Assembly: GCF_028657195.3 (NCBI RefSeq)
Contig: NZ_JANCPR020000018.1
Span: 62,001 to 126,000 of the forward strand
Length of the DNA stretch: 64,000 bases
Source: Streptomyces iconiensis
Lineage (GTDB): Bacteria; Actinomycetota; Actinomycetes; Streptomycetales; Streptomycetaceae
Direction of reading: 5' to 3'
The notes beneath the pieces were generated by a model. It was not told the origin of the DNA and did no database searches. It saw only the letters and a list, made by a program, of their open reading frames with translations. Positions within the stretch are counted from its first letter, which is position 1, and every line of letters starts with the position of its first letter. The translations under genes and the position numbers were made by a program. This document shows, piece by piece, positions 25,191-33,321 of the stretch.

Positions 25191-25205
25191 CTGACGCTGT
25201 GTCAG
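25191..25205. promoter_or_regulatory. Palindromic operator 6, CTGACGCTGTGTCAG
   Basis: Second copy of the tandem pair. The extended AACTGACGC...GTGTCAG sequence is repeated almost exactly from operator 5. Confidence 0.75.
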
Positions 25206-25669
25206 GAAGTGGTGCGCGAGTGATTGCCGACCCGGGATGCCGGGCCGCGGTGTGCAGGGACGGGTGAGGGGCGGGCGGGCGCGCGGGCTCCGGGGCGCCG
25301 CCGTGGCCCGGCGCTGGCCCGGCGCTGGGCCGGCGCTGGGCCGTGCCGGGCCGGTACTGAACCGGTGCGACGGTCGCTGTTGTGGTCGCTGCTGGGCCGG
25401 TGCCGTGCCCGGTGCCGGACCGGGAGCGGACCGGTGCCGCGGACCGGTGACCGTGATCCGGTAGCCGTGATCCGGGCTGGGCCGGTGTACGGGTGGCACA
25501 TGGCTGGTGCGCGCGGTCGGTGCGGGACGCGCGTGGTCCGGTGGCCAGGTGCCGGTGCCGGTGCCGGTGCTGGGGCCGGTGCTGGGGCCGGTGCTGGGGC
25601 GGTCGGGCGGACGGTCGGCGCTGCGGTGGTGCGGTGGTGCGCCCCCTCCGGTCGGCGGTGGGGCACCGC

Positions 25670-25720
25670 CAGCCGACCGTGCGGGTCAGCCGACCGTGCG
25701 GGTCAGCCGACCGTGCGGGC
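25670..25720. repeat. 17-bp tandem repeat, three copies, spanning the end of the monooxygenase gene
   Basis: Three units of CAGCCGACCGTGCGGGT, the last differing at its final base. The stop codon of the FAD monooxygenase (25703-25705) lies at the junction of units 2 and 3, so the present C terminus is made of repeat DNA. Confidence 0.8.
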
Positions 25721-26845
25721 CACCGCGCGGGCGATCCTGTGGGCGTCGAGTGCCAGTTCACGCAGTGTCCCGCTGATGGGGTTGGAGTACCCGGTGAAGT
25801 ACAGCCCCGGCGCCGACGGATGGGCACGGGGCCCGTGCGCGAGGGGGCGTCCGCGCGCGTCCAGCACGCCGAGGTGGCCGACCAGGTTCTCCAGGCCGCG
25901 CCGGAACCCGGTGGCTGCTATCACCACCTCAGGGCTGAGGGTTTCGCCGTCCGCGAGCTGCACCTTCGCGCCGTCGAACGACTCGACGGCGGCCACAGGC
26001 TCCACCTTCCCGGCCTGCACCGCCTTGATCAGCCCCACGTCCTGTACCGGGATCGCGCCCTCCAGCACACGCGAGTACAGCCCGGGTTCAGGGCGCGGCA
26101 GCCCGTACGGGGTGAGGTCGGGCACCGATACCTTCGCCAGGCGTGCCGCCACCCGGTCGACGAGCCGTACGGGAAGCCGTCGGCACAGGATCGCGCTCCG
26201 TTGCGCGGGCCAGCCCAGGGTGGAGCGGCGCACGATGTGCGGGGGCGTGCGGACGGCGAGGCGTACGCGCCCGGCGCCGCTGTTGGCGAGGTCGGCGGCC
26301 AGCTCGGCGCCCGTGTTGCCGGCGCCGACGACCAGTACGTCCTTGCCCGCGTACGGAGAGGGTTCACGGTACTGGGAGGCGTGCAGGAGTTCGCCGGTGA
26401 AGGTGTCGCGGCCGGGCCAGGACGGCATGTACGCGGTGTGGTTGTAGCCGGTGGCGACGACGGTGGCCCATGTGGTCAGCCGTCGGCCTCCGTTGGCGTG
26501 CAGTACCCACTGCCCTCCATTGCGTTCGACCGTGTCGACCTCGACGCCCGTGGCGACCTCGATCCTGTGATGTGCCGCGTAGTCCTCCAAGTAGCGCACC
26601 AGGTCGGCCCGTGCGACCCAGCGCCCGTACGAGCGGGGGATGGGAAGGCCGGGGAGTGCGGACTGGGCGCGGGTCGTGTGCAGCCGTAGCCGCTCGTAGT
26701 GTCCACGCCATGAGGCCCCTACCGAGGGGGACTTCTCCAGTACGACCGCGCTGATTCCGCGCTGCTGAAGCGCGGCGGCGGTGGCAAGGCCGCCCGGCCC
26801 GGCACCGAGTACATGAACGGGGCTGCCGTCATCCGTCATGGGCAT
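25703..26845 (-). CDS. FAD-dependent flavin-containing monooxygenase (FMO/BVMO-like)
   Basis: A 380-aa class B-type flavoprotein. The FAD-binding motif is HVLGAGPGGLATAAAL near residue 12 and the second, NADPH-binding motif is VLVVGAGNTGAELAADLA at about 170. The intervening VVATGYNHTAYMPSWPG and the late VVIAATGFRRGLENLVG fit the FMO family. It could hydroxylate or insert oxygen next to a carbonyl (Baeyer-Villiger chemistry) in the pathway. It is divergent from the DoxX-DUF35 operon, across a perfect operator at 26901-26915. The last codons lie in a 17-bp repeat. Confidence 0.87.
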   Translation of the reverse strand: MPMTDDGSPVHVLGAGPGGLATAAALQQRGISAVVLEKSPSVGASWRGHYERLRLHTTRAQSALPGLPIPRSYGRWVARADLVRYLEDYAAHHRIEVATGVEVDTVERNGGQWVLHANGGRRLTTWATVVATGYNHTAYMPSWPGRDTFTGELLHASQYREPSPYAGKDVLVVGAGNTGAELAADLANSGAGRVRLAVRTPPHIVRRSTLGWPAQRSAILCRRLPVRLVDRVAARLAKVSVPDLTPYGLPRPEPGLYSRVLEGAIPVQDVGLIKAVQAGKVEPVAAVESFDGAKVQLADGETLSPEVVIAATGFRRGLENLVGHLGVLDARGRPLAHGPRAHPSAPGLYFTGYSNPISGTLRELALDAHRIARAVARTVG

Positions 26846-26900
26846 GCCGACGATCCTAGTCGCGCGGCCCCCTTGCGCACCTCCCCGTGCTTCCGGTGAA

Positions 26901-26915
26901 CTGACGCCCCGTCAG
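26901..26915. promoter_or_regulatory. Palindromic operator 7, CTGACGCCCCGTCAG
   Basis: Perfect copy of the recurring palindrome, extended by AA/TT flanks (AACTGACG...CGTCAGTT). It sits 56 bases from the monooxygenase start and 150 bases before the DoxX-like gene, in their divergent promoter region. Confidence 0.78.
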
Positions 26916-27064
26916 TTGAACGGCGCATCGGCGACTGCCACCGGCACGGCCGGTGCGGCAGGAAGGGTCGGTGCGTCAGGTACCGGCTCTTGCGGGTTCC
27001 GGGCACTTCCGAACGCGTCCGGACAGTTCCGGAGGGCCCCGGGAAGTTTCGAGGAGGGTGAGGC

Positions 27065-27514
27065 ATGGAGACCGTCTGGCTCAGTGGGGCCGAGTGGCTC
27101 GCGGTGCTGCGCGTCGGGCTCGGGCTGTGGTGGCTGGAGAGCTGGCGGCACAAGGACAAGAAGGGCTGGTTCGAACGCGGAACCGGCATCGCCTGGGCCA
27201 CCGACGTCGCCTCCAAGCACCGGTGGGGCGCGGTGACCAAGGGCTTTGACGCAGTGGTGAAGCCGCGCCCACGCGCCATGGCGTACATCGTCGTCTATGC
27301 CGAACTGGCACTCGGGCTCGGCCTGATCGCCGGGTTCCTCACCCCGGTCGCGCTGATCGGCGGGCTGCTGCTCAATCTGCTCTACCTCGTCCTGATGATC
27401 CATGACTGGGCCGAGCAGGGGCAGAACGCGATGATGGCGCTCATCTCACTCGTCGCGCTCTTCGGGATGAGCTGGCAGACCTGGTCGCTCGACAGCGCGT
27501 GGGGGCTCTTCTGA
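27065..27514 (+). CDS. DoxX-like small membrane protein
   Basis: A 149-aa integral membrane protein with about four hydrophobic segments. It begins LAVLRVGLGLWWLESWRHKD; the next segments lie near residues 75-100 and 105-130 (AELALGLGLIAGFLTPVALI and GGLLLNLLYLVLMIHDW). The arrangement is that of the DoxX/DoxD quinone oxidoreductase-associated family. Its stop overlaps the DUF35 start (TGATG), so they form an operon behind operator 7. A role in delivering electrons to, or protecting, the membrane quinone pool during oxidation is a guess from the family. Confidence 0.75.
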   Translation: METVWLSGAEWLAVLRVGLGLWWLESWRHKDKKGWFERGTGIAWATDVASKHRWGAVTKGFDAVVKPRPRAMAYIVVYAELALGLGLIAGFLTPVALIGGLLLNLLYLVLMIHDWAEQGQNAMMALISLVALFGMSWQTWSLDSAWGLF

Positions 27515-27972
27515 TGGGGGCGGCACCGAGGTTCGATCTGCCCGAGGCCGACGCGTTCACGCGCGCGTACTGGGAGGCCGCAGCCGAGAGGCGGCTGCTG
27601 CTGCGCAGGTGCCGCGCGGAGGGGTGCGGCGCCGCGCACCACTACCCGCGCGAATTCTGCCCCCGCTGCTGGAGCGAGGACGTCGTCTGGGAGGAAGCGA
27701 GCGGGCACGCCACCCTCTACACATGGTCCGTCGTACACCGCAACGACCTGCCCCCTTTCGGCGAACGTGTTCCGTATGTCGCGGCCGTCGTCGAGCTCGC
27801 GGAGGGCCCACGCATGATGACCGAGATCACCGGGTGCCCGGAAGAGCTGCTACAGGTCGGCATGGCGCTCCGCGCGGACTTCCGCAGGCAGGAAACAGGC
27901 GACACCGTGGCGGTGACGGGTGGCGGTGAAGGGGAAGGCGGCGTCGCCGTACCGGTCTTCCGGCCCGCGTGA
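27514..27972 (+). CDS. DUF35 OB-fold, zinc-ribbon protein (thiolase/aldolase partner)
   Basis: A 152-aa protein with a rubredoxin-like zinc ribbon. Cysteines occur as RRCRAEGCGAAHHYPREFCPRCWS at about residues 30-53 (quoted across the four-cysteine site), followed by an OB fold (ATLYTWSVVHRNDLPPFGER at about 70). DUF35 proteins partner thiolase-like lyases; the ChsH2-Ltp2 retro-aldolase of steroid side-chain degradation is the best known. Its natural partner here may be the thiolase-like protein at 29804, which lacks an adjacent DUF35 and carries the same operator. Translationally coupled to the DoxX-like gene. Confidence 0.87.
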   Translation: MGAAPRFDLPEADAFTRAYWEAAAERRLLLRRCRAEGCGAAHHYPREFCPRCWSEDVVWEEASGHATLYTWSVVHRNDLPPFGERVPYVAAVVELAEGPRMMTEITGCPEELLQVGMALRADFRRQETGDTVAVTGGGEGEGGVAVPVFRPA

Positions 27973-28275
27973 TTCCGGCGCTGTCAGCCTTGATGCGGGG
28001 TGGTGCGCCACGAGGTGGTGCGCCGCGAAATGGTGCGCTACAAGGCGGCAAGCCGCTGGGCGACACGGCATGCCATGGCATGAAGTGGTGAAGCGGCGGG
28101 ACGCGAAGCCAGAAGCCGCGTGACGTGACGTGGCGCGGCGTGACGTGGCATGCCATGCGCTGACGTGTTCCGGCACGGCTGTGAGCGGAGACGTCGGCGG
28201 CGCGGCGCGTAGGTGCACGGCGGCGCCGCGTAATTCGCTGGAGAGCGGGGCCCAGGTTCGCGCATGCTGTGGGGT
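27973..28275. other. Repeat-like intergenic region
   Basis: 303 bp containing degenerate GGTGCGCCACGAGGTGGTGCGCCGCGA-type and GTGACGTGGC-type short repeats. No frame encodes anything recognisable. It must hold the acetyltransferase promoter. Confidence 0.5.
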
Positions 28276-28776
28276 GTGCGTATCAGAACAGCGACCGAGG
28301 CCGACTGGGCCGCCATCTGGCCCTTCTTCCGCGCCATCGTCGCCGCGGGAGACACCTACACCTTCCCTCGCGACCTCGACGAGCGCGCGGGCCACGACAT
28401 CTGGATGCTGGAGCCGCCCGCCCGCACCGTCGTCGCCGTGGACGAGGACGGCACGGTGCTCGGCTCGGCCAAGATGAACCGCAACCACATGGGAGCCGCT
28501 TCGCACATCGCCGGTGCCAGCTTCATGGTCGACCCGGCGGCGTCCCGCAAGGGCGTGGGCCGTGCCCTTGGCGAGTACGCCCTGAAGTGGGCGGCCGAAG
28601 AGGGGTACCGCGCGATGCAGTTCAACGCGGTCGTGGAGACCAACCACCGAGCGGTCGCCCTGTGGAAGTCGCTGGGCTTCCACATCGTCGGGACCCTGGA
28701 AGAGGGCTTCCTGCATCCCGAACACGGCTACGTGGGCCTGCACATCATGTACCAGCGCCTCACGCCGACGACGTAG
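28276..28776 (+). CDS. GNAT-family N-acetyltransferase
   Basis: A 166-aa GNAT domain. It begins VRIRTATEADWAAIWPFF and has the acetyl-CoA pyrophosphate-binding loop SRKGVGRALGEYALKWA at about residue 95. The late strand ALWKSLGFHIVGTLEEGF is typical of phosphinothricin/aminoacyl acetyltransferases. The GTG at 28276 matches the family start better than the ATG at 28264. It is a stand-alone gene without the catabolic operator. Substrate unknown. Confidence 0.85.
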   Translation: MRIRTATEADWAAIWPFFRAIVAAGDTYTFPRDLDERAGHDIWMLEPPARTVVAVDEDGTVLGSAKMNRNHMGAASHIAGASFMVDPAASRKGVGRALGEYALKWAAEEGYRAMQFNAVVETNHRAVALWKSLGFHIVGTLEEGFLHPEHGYVGLHIMYQRLTPTT

Positions 28777-28816
28777 CGGCCGGCCGCGGAGGCCGCGTCG
28801 GTCTCGCGGAGTCCAC

Positions 28817-28831
28817 GCCGGGAACCCCGGC
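28817..28831. terminator. Short hairpin between convergent genes
   Basis: GCCGGG and CCCGGC with a 3-base loop, between the acetyltransferase and polysaccharide deacetylase genes, both of which point at it. Short stem, so moderate confidence only. Confidence 0.4.
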
Positions 28832-28832
28832 C

Positions 28833-29600
28833 TCAGGGACGGTAGATCGTGCCGGGGACCGGCTTCGCGGGGGCGAGAAGTTCCGGCACGGTGACGAAGG
28901 TGTAGCCCTTCTTCTTCAGTGCCTTGATGATGCCGGGCACTGCGGGAACGGTGCCCTTGTAGATGTCATGGAGCAGGATGATGCCGTCGCGTTCGGTCTG
29001 CTCCAGGACGCGCTTCTTGATCAGCTTCGAGTCGGTGGTCTGGTAGTCCTTCGCCGTCACGCTCCACAGCACCTGTGAGACGCCGAGGCTCTTGGATATC
29101 TCGCTGATGTTGTCGTCCGTACGCCCCTGTGGCGGGCGCATCAGGGTGGGCTCGGTGCCGGTCAGCTTCTTGATCTCGCGCTGGGGGCGGCCTATCTCCT
29201 CGCGGACCTCTTCGTCGGACAGGTCGGTGAGGATGCCGTGCGACCACGTGTGGTTGGCGACTTCGTGGCCCTCGTTCGCGATACGGCGCACGAGTTCGGG
29301 ATAGCGGTCGATGTGCTTCTTGCCGAGCAGGAAGAACGTGGCGGGCACCTTGTCCTTCTTCAGGATGTCCAGCAGCTTCGGGGTGTTCTGACTCGGGCCC
29401 GCGTCGAAGGTGAGCGCCACGCACTTGGTCTCGCCGCAGTCCGTCCCGCCCGGCTTCCCGGCCGCCTGGGGCGCCGGCTCCTTGCGTGCGTCGTCGGGCG
29501 AGACGGTGTCGACCTTCGCGCAGCCGCTCACGGCGAGCGACACGCTCACAGTCGTCACGAGGGCAGCGGTCACCGCGGTTCGTATGCGCTTGATCTTCAT
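28833..29600 (-). CDS. Polysaccharide deacetylase family lipoprotein
   Basis: A 255-aa exported protein. The signal peptide ends in a lipobox-like VSLAVSGC, so lipid anchoring outside the membrane is likely. The NodB domain has motif 1 as TFDAGPSQNTP (the usual second Asp, a metal ligand in TFDDG, is Ala here), the metal histidines in ANHTWSH at about residue 145, and RPPQGRTDDN at about 170. Such enzymes remove acetyl groups from peptidoglycan or chitin-type polymers. The altered motif 1 might change the metal or activity, though TFDAG-type sequences recur in actinobacterial homologues as far as I know. The ATG at 29600 is the start that gives the signal peptide. Confidence 0.85.
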   Translation of the reverse strand: MKIKRIRTAVTAALVTTVSVSLAVSGCAKVDTVSPDDARKEPAPQAAGKPGGTDCGETKCVALTFDAGPSQNTPKLLDILKKDKVPATFFLLGKKHIDRYPELVRRIANEGHEVANHTWSHGILTDLSDEEVREEIGRPQREIKKLTGTEPTLMRPPQGRTDDNISEISKSLGVSQVLWSVTAKDYQTTDSKLIKKRVLEQTERDGIILLHDIYKGTVPAVPGIIKALKKKGYTFVTVPELLAPAKPVPGTIYRP

Positions 29601-29609
29601 GTGCAGCAC

Positions 29610-29680
29610 TATACATAGCGAGTATATAGCGAGTGTATAGAGGGCCAGTGTAGTGCTGGAGTATAGACGGGGTGTATAGG
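29610..29680. promoter_or_regulatory. AT-rich TATA-repeat promoter of the deacetylase gene
   Basis: About five copies of a GAGTATAG/GAGTGTATAG-like element recur every 11 to 20 bases (ATACATAGCGAG, TATATAGCGAG, TGTATAGAGG, GTATAGACGG, GTATAGG). They form an AT-rich island in otherwise very GC-rich DNA just upstream of the deacetylase start. Tandem spacing suggests a multi-site operator overlapping the promoter. Confidence 0.5.
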
Positions 29681-29803
29681 CGCCCACCACGGCGTTCAGT
29701 CATGCGAAAGCGCTGGGCAGCGGTCGGACCGCAGGCTCAGGAGTGGGGCGGGGAGAGAGTGTGGGCCGAGAGCGGGGGTTGGGGCCGGGCGCGCTGAGTG
29801 GCG

Positions 29804-31021
29804 TCAGTCGCGGCCGAGTACGACCGTGCCCGAGGAGCAGAACCAGCCGCCCGTCCCCGAGGCGACGGCCAGTTCGGGCAGTGCGCCTCCGGCCTTGCGT
29901 ACCTGCCGTGCCTCGCCCGCCTCGCCGCGCAACTGCCGTACGGCTTCCACCAGAAGGAAGAGGCCCCGCATCCCGGGGTGGCACGCGGACAGGCCGCCCC
30001 CGTCGGTGTTCACCGGTAGTGCTCCGTCCCGCAGGAGCCGCCCCTTCTCGACGAACGGGCCGCCCTCACCCTTCGCGCAGAAGCCCAGGTCCTCCAGTGT
30101 GACGAGGGTCATGTAGGTGAAGGCGTCGTAGATCTGTGCGAGGTCGATGTCGGCCGGGGTGACACCGGCCCGCTCGAAGGCCGTACGTCCCGAGGCGGCG
30201 GCAGGTGAGACCGTGAAGTCCTCCCACTCGGACATTGTCGTGTGCGAGACGGAAGTGCCGGAACCGAGTATCCATACGGGCGGCTTGGCCAGGTCCGGTG
30301 CGTGGTCCTCGGCGACGAGGAGCACGGCGCAGCCGCCGTCGGAACGTATGCAGCAGTGCAGCTTGGTGAACGGATCGGCGATCACGGGGCCCGCCAGTAC
30401 GTCGTCCACGGTGATCGGGTCGCGGTACATGGCGTCGGGGTTCGTCGCCGCGTTGGCGCGCGCCTGTACGGCCACCTCGGCCAGCTGCTCCAGCGTCGTG
30501 CCGTACTCGTGCATGTGGCGGCGGGCCGCCATCGCGTACTTGGCGACAAGGGTGTGCCCATAGGGGACCTCGAACTGGAGCGGACCGCGCGCGCCGAAGG
30601 ACAGGTTCGAGGTGCGGCGGCGTGCCTTGATGTCGGCGCGCGCGGTGGACCCGTAGACGAGAAGTACGGCGTTGGCGTGCCCTTCGGCGATGGCGTCGGC
30701 CGCGTGCGAGGCCATGACCTCCCATGCGGCGCCGCCGACCGAGGTCGAGTCGACCCAGGTGGGGCGCAGTCCGAGGTACTCGGCGACCTCGACGGGGGCG
30801 AGGGTGCCGAGTCCGGCGGAGGCGAGACCGTCGATCACGGAGCGGTCGAGTCCCGAGTCGGCGAGCGCACGGCGAGCGGCCTGCGCGTGCAGCGCGTACG
30901 GCGTCGCCTCGTCGACCCTTCCGCCGTCGGACAGGGCGACCCCGGCGACGGCGACCCGGCGCCGGCCGGTGTGTGAGCGGGATGAGGGCTGCGGAGCCGT
31001 CCAAGTACCTGCTGCAGACAT
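29804..31021 (-). CDS. Thiolase-like lipid-transfer family protein (possible retro-aldolase)
   Basis: A 405-aa thiolase-superfamily protein of the SCP-x/Ltp branch. The position of the thiolase nucleophilic cysteine reads STSVGGAAWEVMASHAADAI, with no cysteine. The later part has LAQIYDAFTYMTLVTLEDLG at about residue 310 and the loop NTDGGGLSACHPGMRG at about 350. Loss of the cysteine and the IYDAF tyrosine are features of Ltp2-type retro-aldolases rather than thiolases. The DUF35 partner those enzymes need is not adjacent but could be the one at 27514. It is divergent from the ACAD at 31142, across two operators. Confidence 0.83.
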   Translation of the reverse strand: MSAAGTWTAPQPSSRSHTGRRRVAVAGVALSDGGRVDEATPYALHAQAARRALADSGLDRSVIDGLASAGLGTLAPVEVAEYLGLRPTWVDSTSVGGAAWEVMASHAADAIAEGHANAVLLVYGSTARADIKARRRTSNLSFGARGPLQFEVPYGHTLVAKYAMAARRHMHEYGTTLEQLAEVAVQARANAATNPDAMYRDPITVDDVLAGPVIADPFTKLHCCIRSDGGCAVLLVAEDHAPDLAKPPVWILGSGTSVSHTTMSEWEDFTVSPAAASGRTAFERAGVTPADIDLAQIYDAFTYMTLVTLEDLGFCAKGEGGPFVEKGRLLRDGALPVNTDGGGLSACHPGMRGLFLLVEAVRQLRGEAGEARQVRKAGGALPELAVASGTGGWFCSSGTVVLGRD

Positions 31022-31025
31022 AAAT

Positions 31026-31040
31026 CTGACGGTACATCAG
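31026..31040. promoter_or_regulatory. Palindromic operator 8, CTGACGGTACATCAG
   Basis: One-mismatch copy of the recurring palindrome, only five bases upstream of the thiolase-like start at 31021, so binding would block transcription initiation or elongation of that gene. Confidence 0.75.
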
Positions 31041-31108
31041 TTCTCTGGAGGGGGAACAGGTGACAGTGGGACGCGCACCTCTGGGCATCTGGGCCCGGTG
31101 TACCTAGC

Positions 31109-31123
31109 ATGACGCCCCGTCAG
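31109..31123. promoter_or_regulatory. Palindromic operator 9, ATGACGCCCCGTCAG
   Basis: Copy of the recurring palindrome with only its outermost left base changed, 19 bases ahead of the ACAD start at 31142. It is paired with operator 8 so that each divergent gene has its own site. Confidence 0.75.
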
Positions 31124-31141
31124 ATCTGAGGGGAGCTGTCG

Positions 31142-32545
31142 ATGGACACCGCGTTCACCGAGGAGCAGGACGAGATACGCCGCACGGTGCGGGAGCTGCT
31201 CGCGCGGCGCTGCGGCCCCGACGACGTGAAGTCGGCGGTCAGGACCGGCGCCGGGTACGACGAGGAACTGTGGCGCACGCTGGCGGGCGAGCTGGGCCTG
31301 CCCGGCCTGACGCTGCCCGAGGAGTACGGCGGCGTGGGCTGCGGCGCCGCCGAACTGGCGCTCGTCTTCGAGGAGGCCGGCCGCGCCCTGCTGCCCTCAC
31401 CACTACTGGCGACCGCCGCGCTCGCCGCGCCGCTCATCGCCTCGCTGGGTACCCCAGCGCAGCGCGGTGCGCTGCTGCCCTCGCTGGTGTCGGGTGAGCG
31501 CACGGCGGCGCTGGCCGTACCCGCGGGTGCGCTGCCCGTGGCACTGGGGCTCACCGGTGACGCGGCGGAGGACGCGGGCTGGGCGGGCGGCGGCCGTGCG
31601 GGCGGCATGCAGGCGTACCGCGACCAGCAGCGGCCCGGTGGATGGCGGCTCTACGGGGAGTGCGGTCAGGTGCTCAGCGGGCACAGCGCTGGACTGCTGC
31701 TGGTGGCCGCGCACGCGGGCGGCTTCGCGCGTAGTCGTACGTTGCTCTTCCTCGTGGACGCCGGATCGCCGGGGCTCGGGTGTGTCCGGCAGACGGCCCT
31801 GGACGAGACACGGGCCGTCGCACGGCTCGAACTGCGGGACACACCGGCCCGGTTGCTGGGGACCGACGACGAGCGGGCCGCGAGCACCGCCGCCGCTCTC
31901 GCCCGGCTCGGACCGCGCGTGGCTGCGGTGCTCGCGGCCGAGGCCGTAGGGGCCGCCGACAGCGCCCTCACCCGCACCGTCGCGTACGTGAAGCTGCGCG
32001 AGCAGTTCGGGCGGCCCATCGGCTCGTTCCAGGCCGTACAGCACCGCCTCGCTGACGTCTACGTGCAGGTGCAGGCAGCGCGCTCGGCGGCGTACTACGC
32101 GGCGTGGGCCGCCGACGCCCACGTGAACGCCCATGAGCACGCCGACGCCGACGCCGACGCGCGAGCGCGTGTACGGGGCGACGCGACGGCGGGTGGGCTC
32201 GCGCTGGCGCAAGGGCTGGAGGCGTTGCGGCTGGCCGCGGGAGAGGCCGTGCAGTTGCACGGTGGTGTCGGCTTCACCTGGGAGCACGAGGCGCACCTGT
32301 ACTTCAAGCGCGCCGCGGGTGACGACCTGCTCTTCGGGCCCGTGCACAGGCTGCGCGCGCACGCCGCGGAACGGGCCGTGCTGTTCGCACCCGACGCCGG
32401 AGCCGACGGTCACGCGAACGGCGGCCGGGCGAGGCGGGAAGCGGGAGAACACGGAGGGCGGGAGACGGGAGAAGAGGCGGTGACCGGGAACAGCAGGGAA
32501 GAGGCAGAACGGGACAGGAAGCGGCAGGAGGCGGTCAGGGCCTGA
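31142..32545 (+). CDS. Acyl-CoA dehydrogenase with charged C-terminal tail
   Basis: A 467-aa acyl-CoA dehydrogenase. The N-terminal domain reads FTEEQDEIRRTVRELLARRC and LPEEYGGVGCGAAELALVFE. The C-terminal domain has LREQFGRPIGSFQAVQHRLA and VQLHGGVGFTWEHEAHLYFK. The central beta-domain is degenerate, as in the second subunit at 5877. An Ala/Asp run (HEHADADADARARV) interrupts the last domain, and the final ~55 residues are a Glu/Arg-rich tail. Its stop overlaps the start of the deazaflavin-type reductase (TGATG). It may need a partner ACAD encoded elsewhere in the regulon. Confidence 0.87.
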   Translation: MDTAFTEEQDEIRRTVRELLARRCGPDDVKSAVRTGAGYDEELWRTLAGELGLPGLTLPEEYGGVGCGAAELALVFEEAGRALLPSPLLATAALAAPLIASLGTPAQRGALLPSLVSGERTAALAVPAGALPVALGLTGDAAEDAGWAGGGRAGGMQAYRDQQRPGGWRLYGECGQVLSGHSAGLLLVAAHAGGFARSRTLLFLVDAGSPGLGCVRQTALDETRAVARLELRDTPARLLGTDDERAASTAAALARLGPRVAAVLAAEAVGAADSALTRTVAYVKLREQFGRPIGSFQAVQHRLADVYVQVQAARSAAYYAAWAADAHVNAHEHADADADARARVRGDATAGGLALAQGLEALRLAAGEAVQLHGGVGFTWEHEAHLYFKRAAGDDLLFGPVHRLRAHAAERAVLFAPDAGADGHANGGRARREAGEHGGRETGEEAVTGNSREEAERDRKRQEAVRA

Positions 32546-33018
32546 TGGACAAGACGAAGGCGATCCAGAAGGTGTCCTCCACCCGGGCTTTCGCACGGAT
32601 CGCGCCCCATGTGATTCCCGTGCTCGACCGCGCGGTGCACCGCCTGTCGCGCGGCAGGACGATGATGAGCACCCAGATGCTGCCCGGAGTGGTGCTGACC
32701 TCGACCGGCGCCAAGAGCGGCCAGCAACGGGTCACTCCGCTCGCCTGCATGCCCGAGGAGGAACGGGGGAGCTGGCTGCTCATCGGCAGCAACTTCGGCC
32801 GTACGGGCCACCCGGGCTGGACGGCGAACCTGCGCCGTCACCCCGATGCCCGGATCAGCTGGAAGGGACGCGACATCGCCGTACGCGCACGGCAGTTGGA
32901 GGGTGAGGAGCGGGCCGAGGCGTGGGAGGAACTGCTGCGGTTCTGGCCGCCGTACTCCGTCTACCAGGCGCGGATCGAGCGCCGTATACGCGTGTTCAGA
33001 CTGGAGCGGCGCGAGTGA
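32545..33018 (+). CDS. Deazaflavin (F420)-dependent nitroreductase family protein
   Basis: A 157-aa split beta-barrel protein of the Ddn-like family (DUF385). It has the family core LTSTGAKSGQQRVTPLACM at about residue 52, LLIGSNFGRTGHPGWTANLR at about 78 and HPDARISWKGRDI. Members bind F420 and reduce enones, quinones or nitro groups. It is translationally coupled to the ACAD and so controlled by operator 9. With the LLM enzymes at 60834 and 62731 it points to F420-linked reductions in the pathway. Confidence 0.85.
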   Translation: MDKTKAIQKVSSTRAFARIAPHVIPVLDRAVHRLSRGRTMMSTQMLPGVVLTSTGAKSGQQRVTPLACMPEEERGSWLLIGSNFGRTGHPGWTANLRRHPDARISWKGRDIAVRARQLEGEERAEAWEELLRFWPPYSVYQARIERRIRVFRLERRE

Positions 33019-33321
33019 CTGAGGGAGGCAGACCGCGCGGCTGACGGTGCGACTGGTTGTGGGACGGAAACCGCGCAACTGCCGTGCCATGGGGACTGGG
33101 CGACTGACTGCGCGACCGGCCGGGGGCGGCTGGAAAACGGACACCGCGCGGTGGGCGGCGTTACTGGCGTACTACTGGTGATGCGGTTGCCGTGGGACCG
33201 GCGGTGCGGCCCCCGGCGTGACCGAGCGGGTGGCTGACGGTGCGCGCGCCTGCGGTGCGGGCGGTCGGCGTGATCAGTGGTCGCGCCCTCGCGCTCTGCC
33301 GGCCGTCACCTCCTCCGGCCG
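33019..33321. other. Intergenic region between convergent genes
   Basis: 303 bp between the reductase and the TetR gene. It has short GACTG/GCGCGAC repeats and no convincing gene or strong hairpin. Confidence 0.45.

Larger units (their letters stand above)
25160..25702. other. Operator-bearing promoter followed by low-complexity spacer
   Basis: The first 50 bp hold the paired operators 5 and 6. The rest is a repeat-rich GC stretch with GCCGGTGCTGGG-like units near 25550-25605 and a 17-bp triple repeat at 25670-25720 that runs into the end of the monooxygenase gene. No gene recognised. Confidence 0.5.

Noticed and set aside
29804..31021. Thiolase pseudogene because the active-site cysteine is missing
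   Set aside because: The frame is intact over full length, the other motifs are kept, and cysteine loss is normal in Ltp2-type aldolases.
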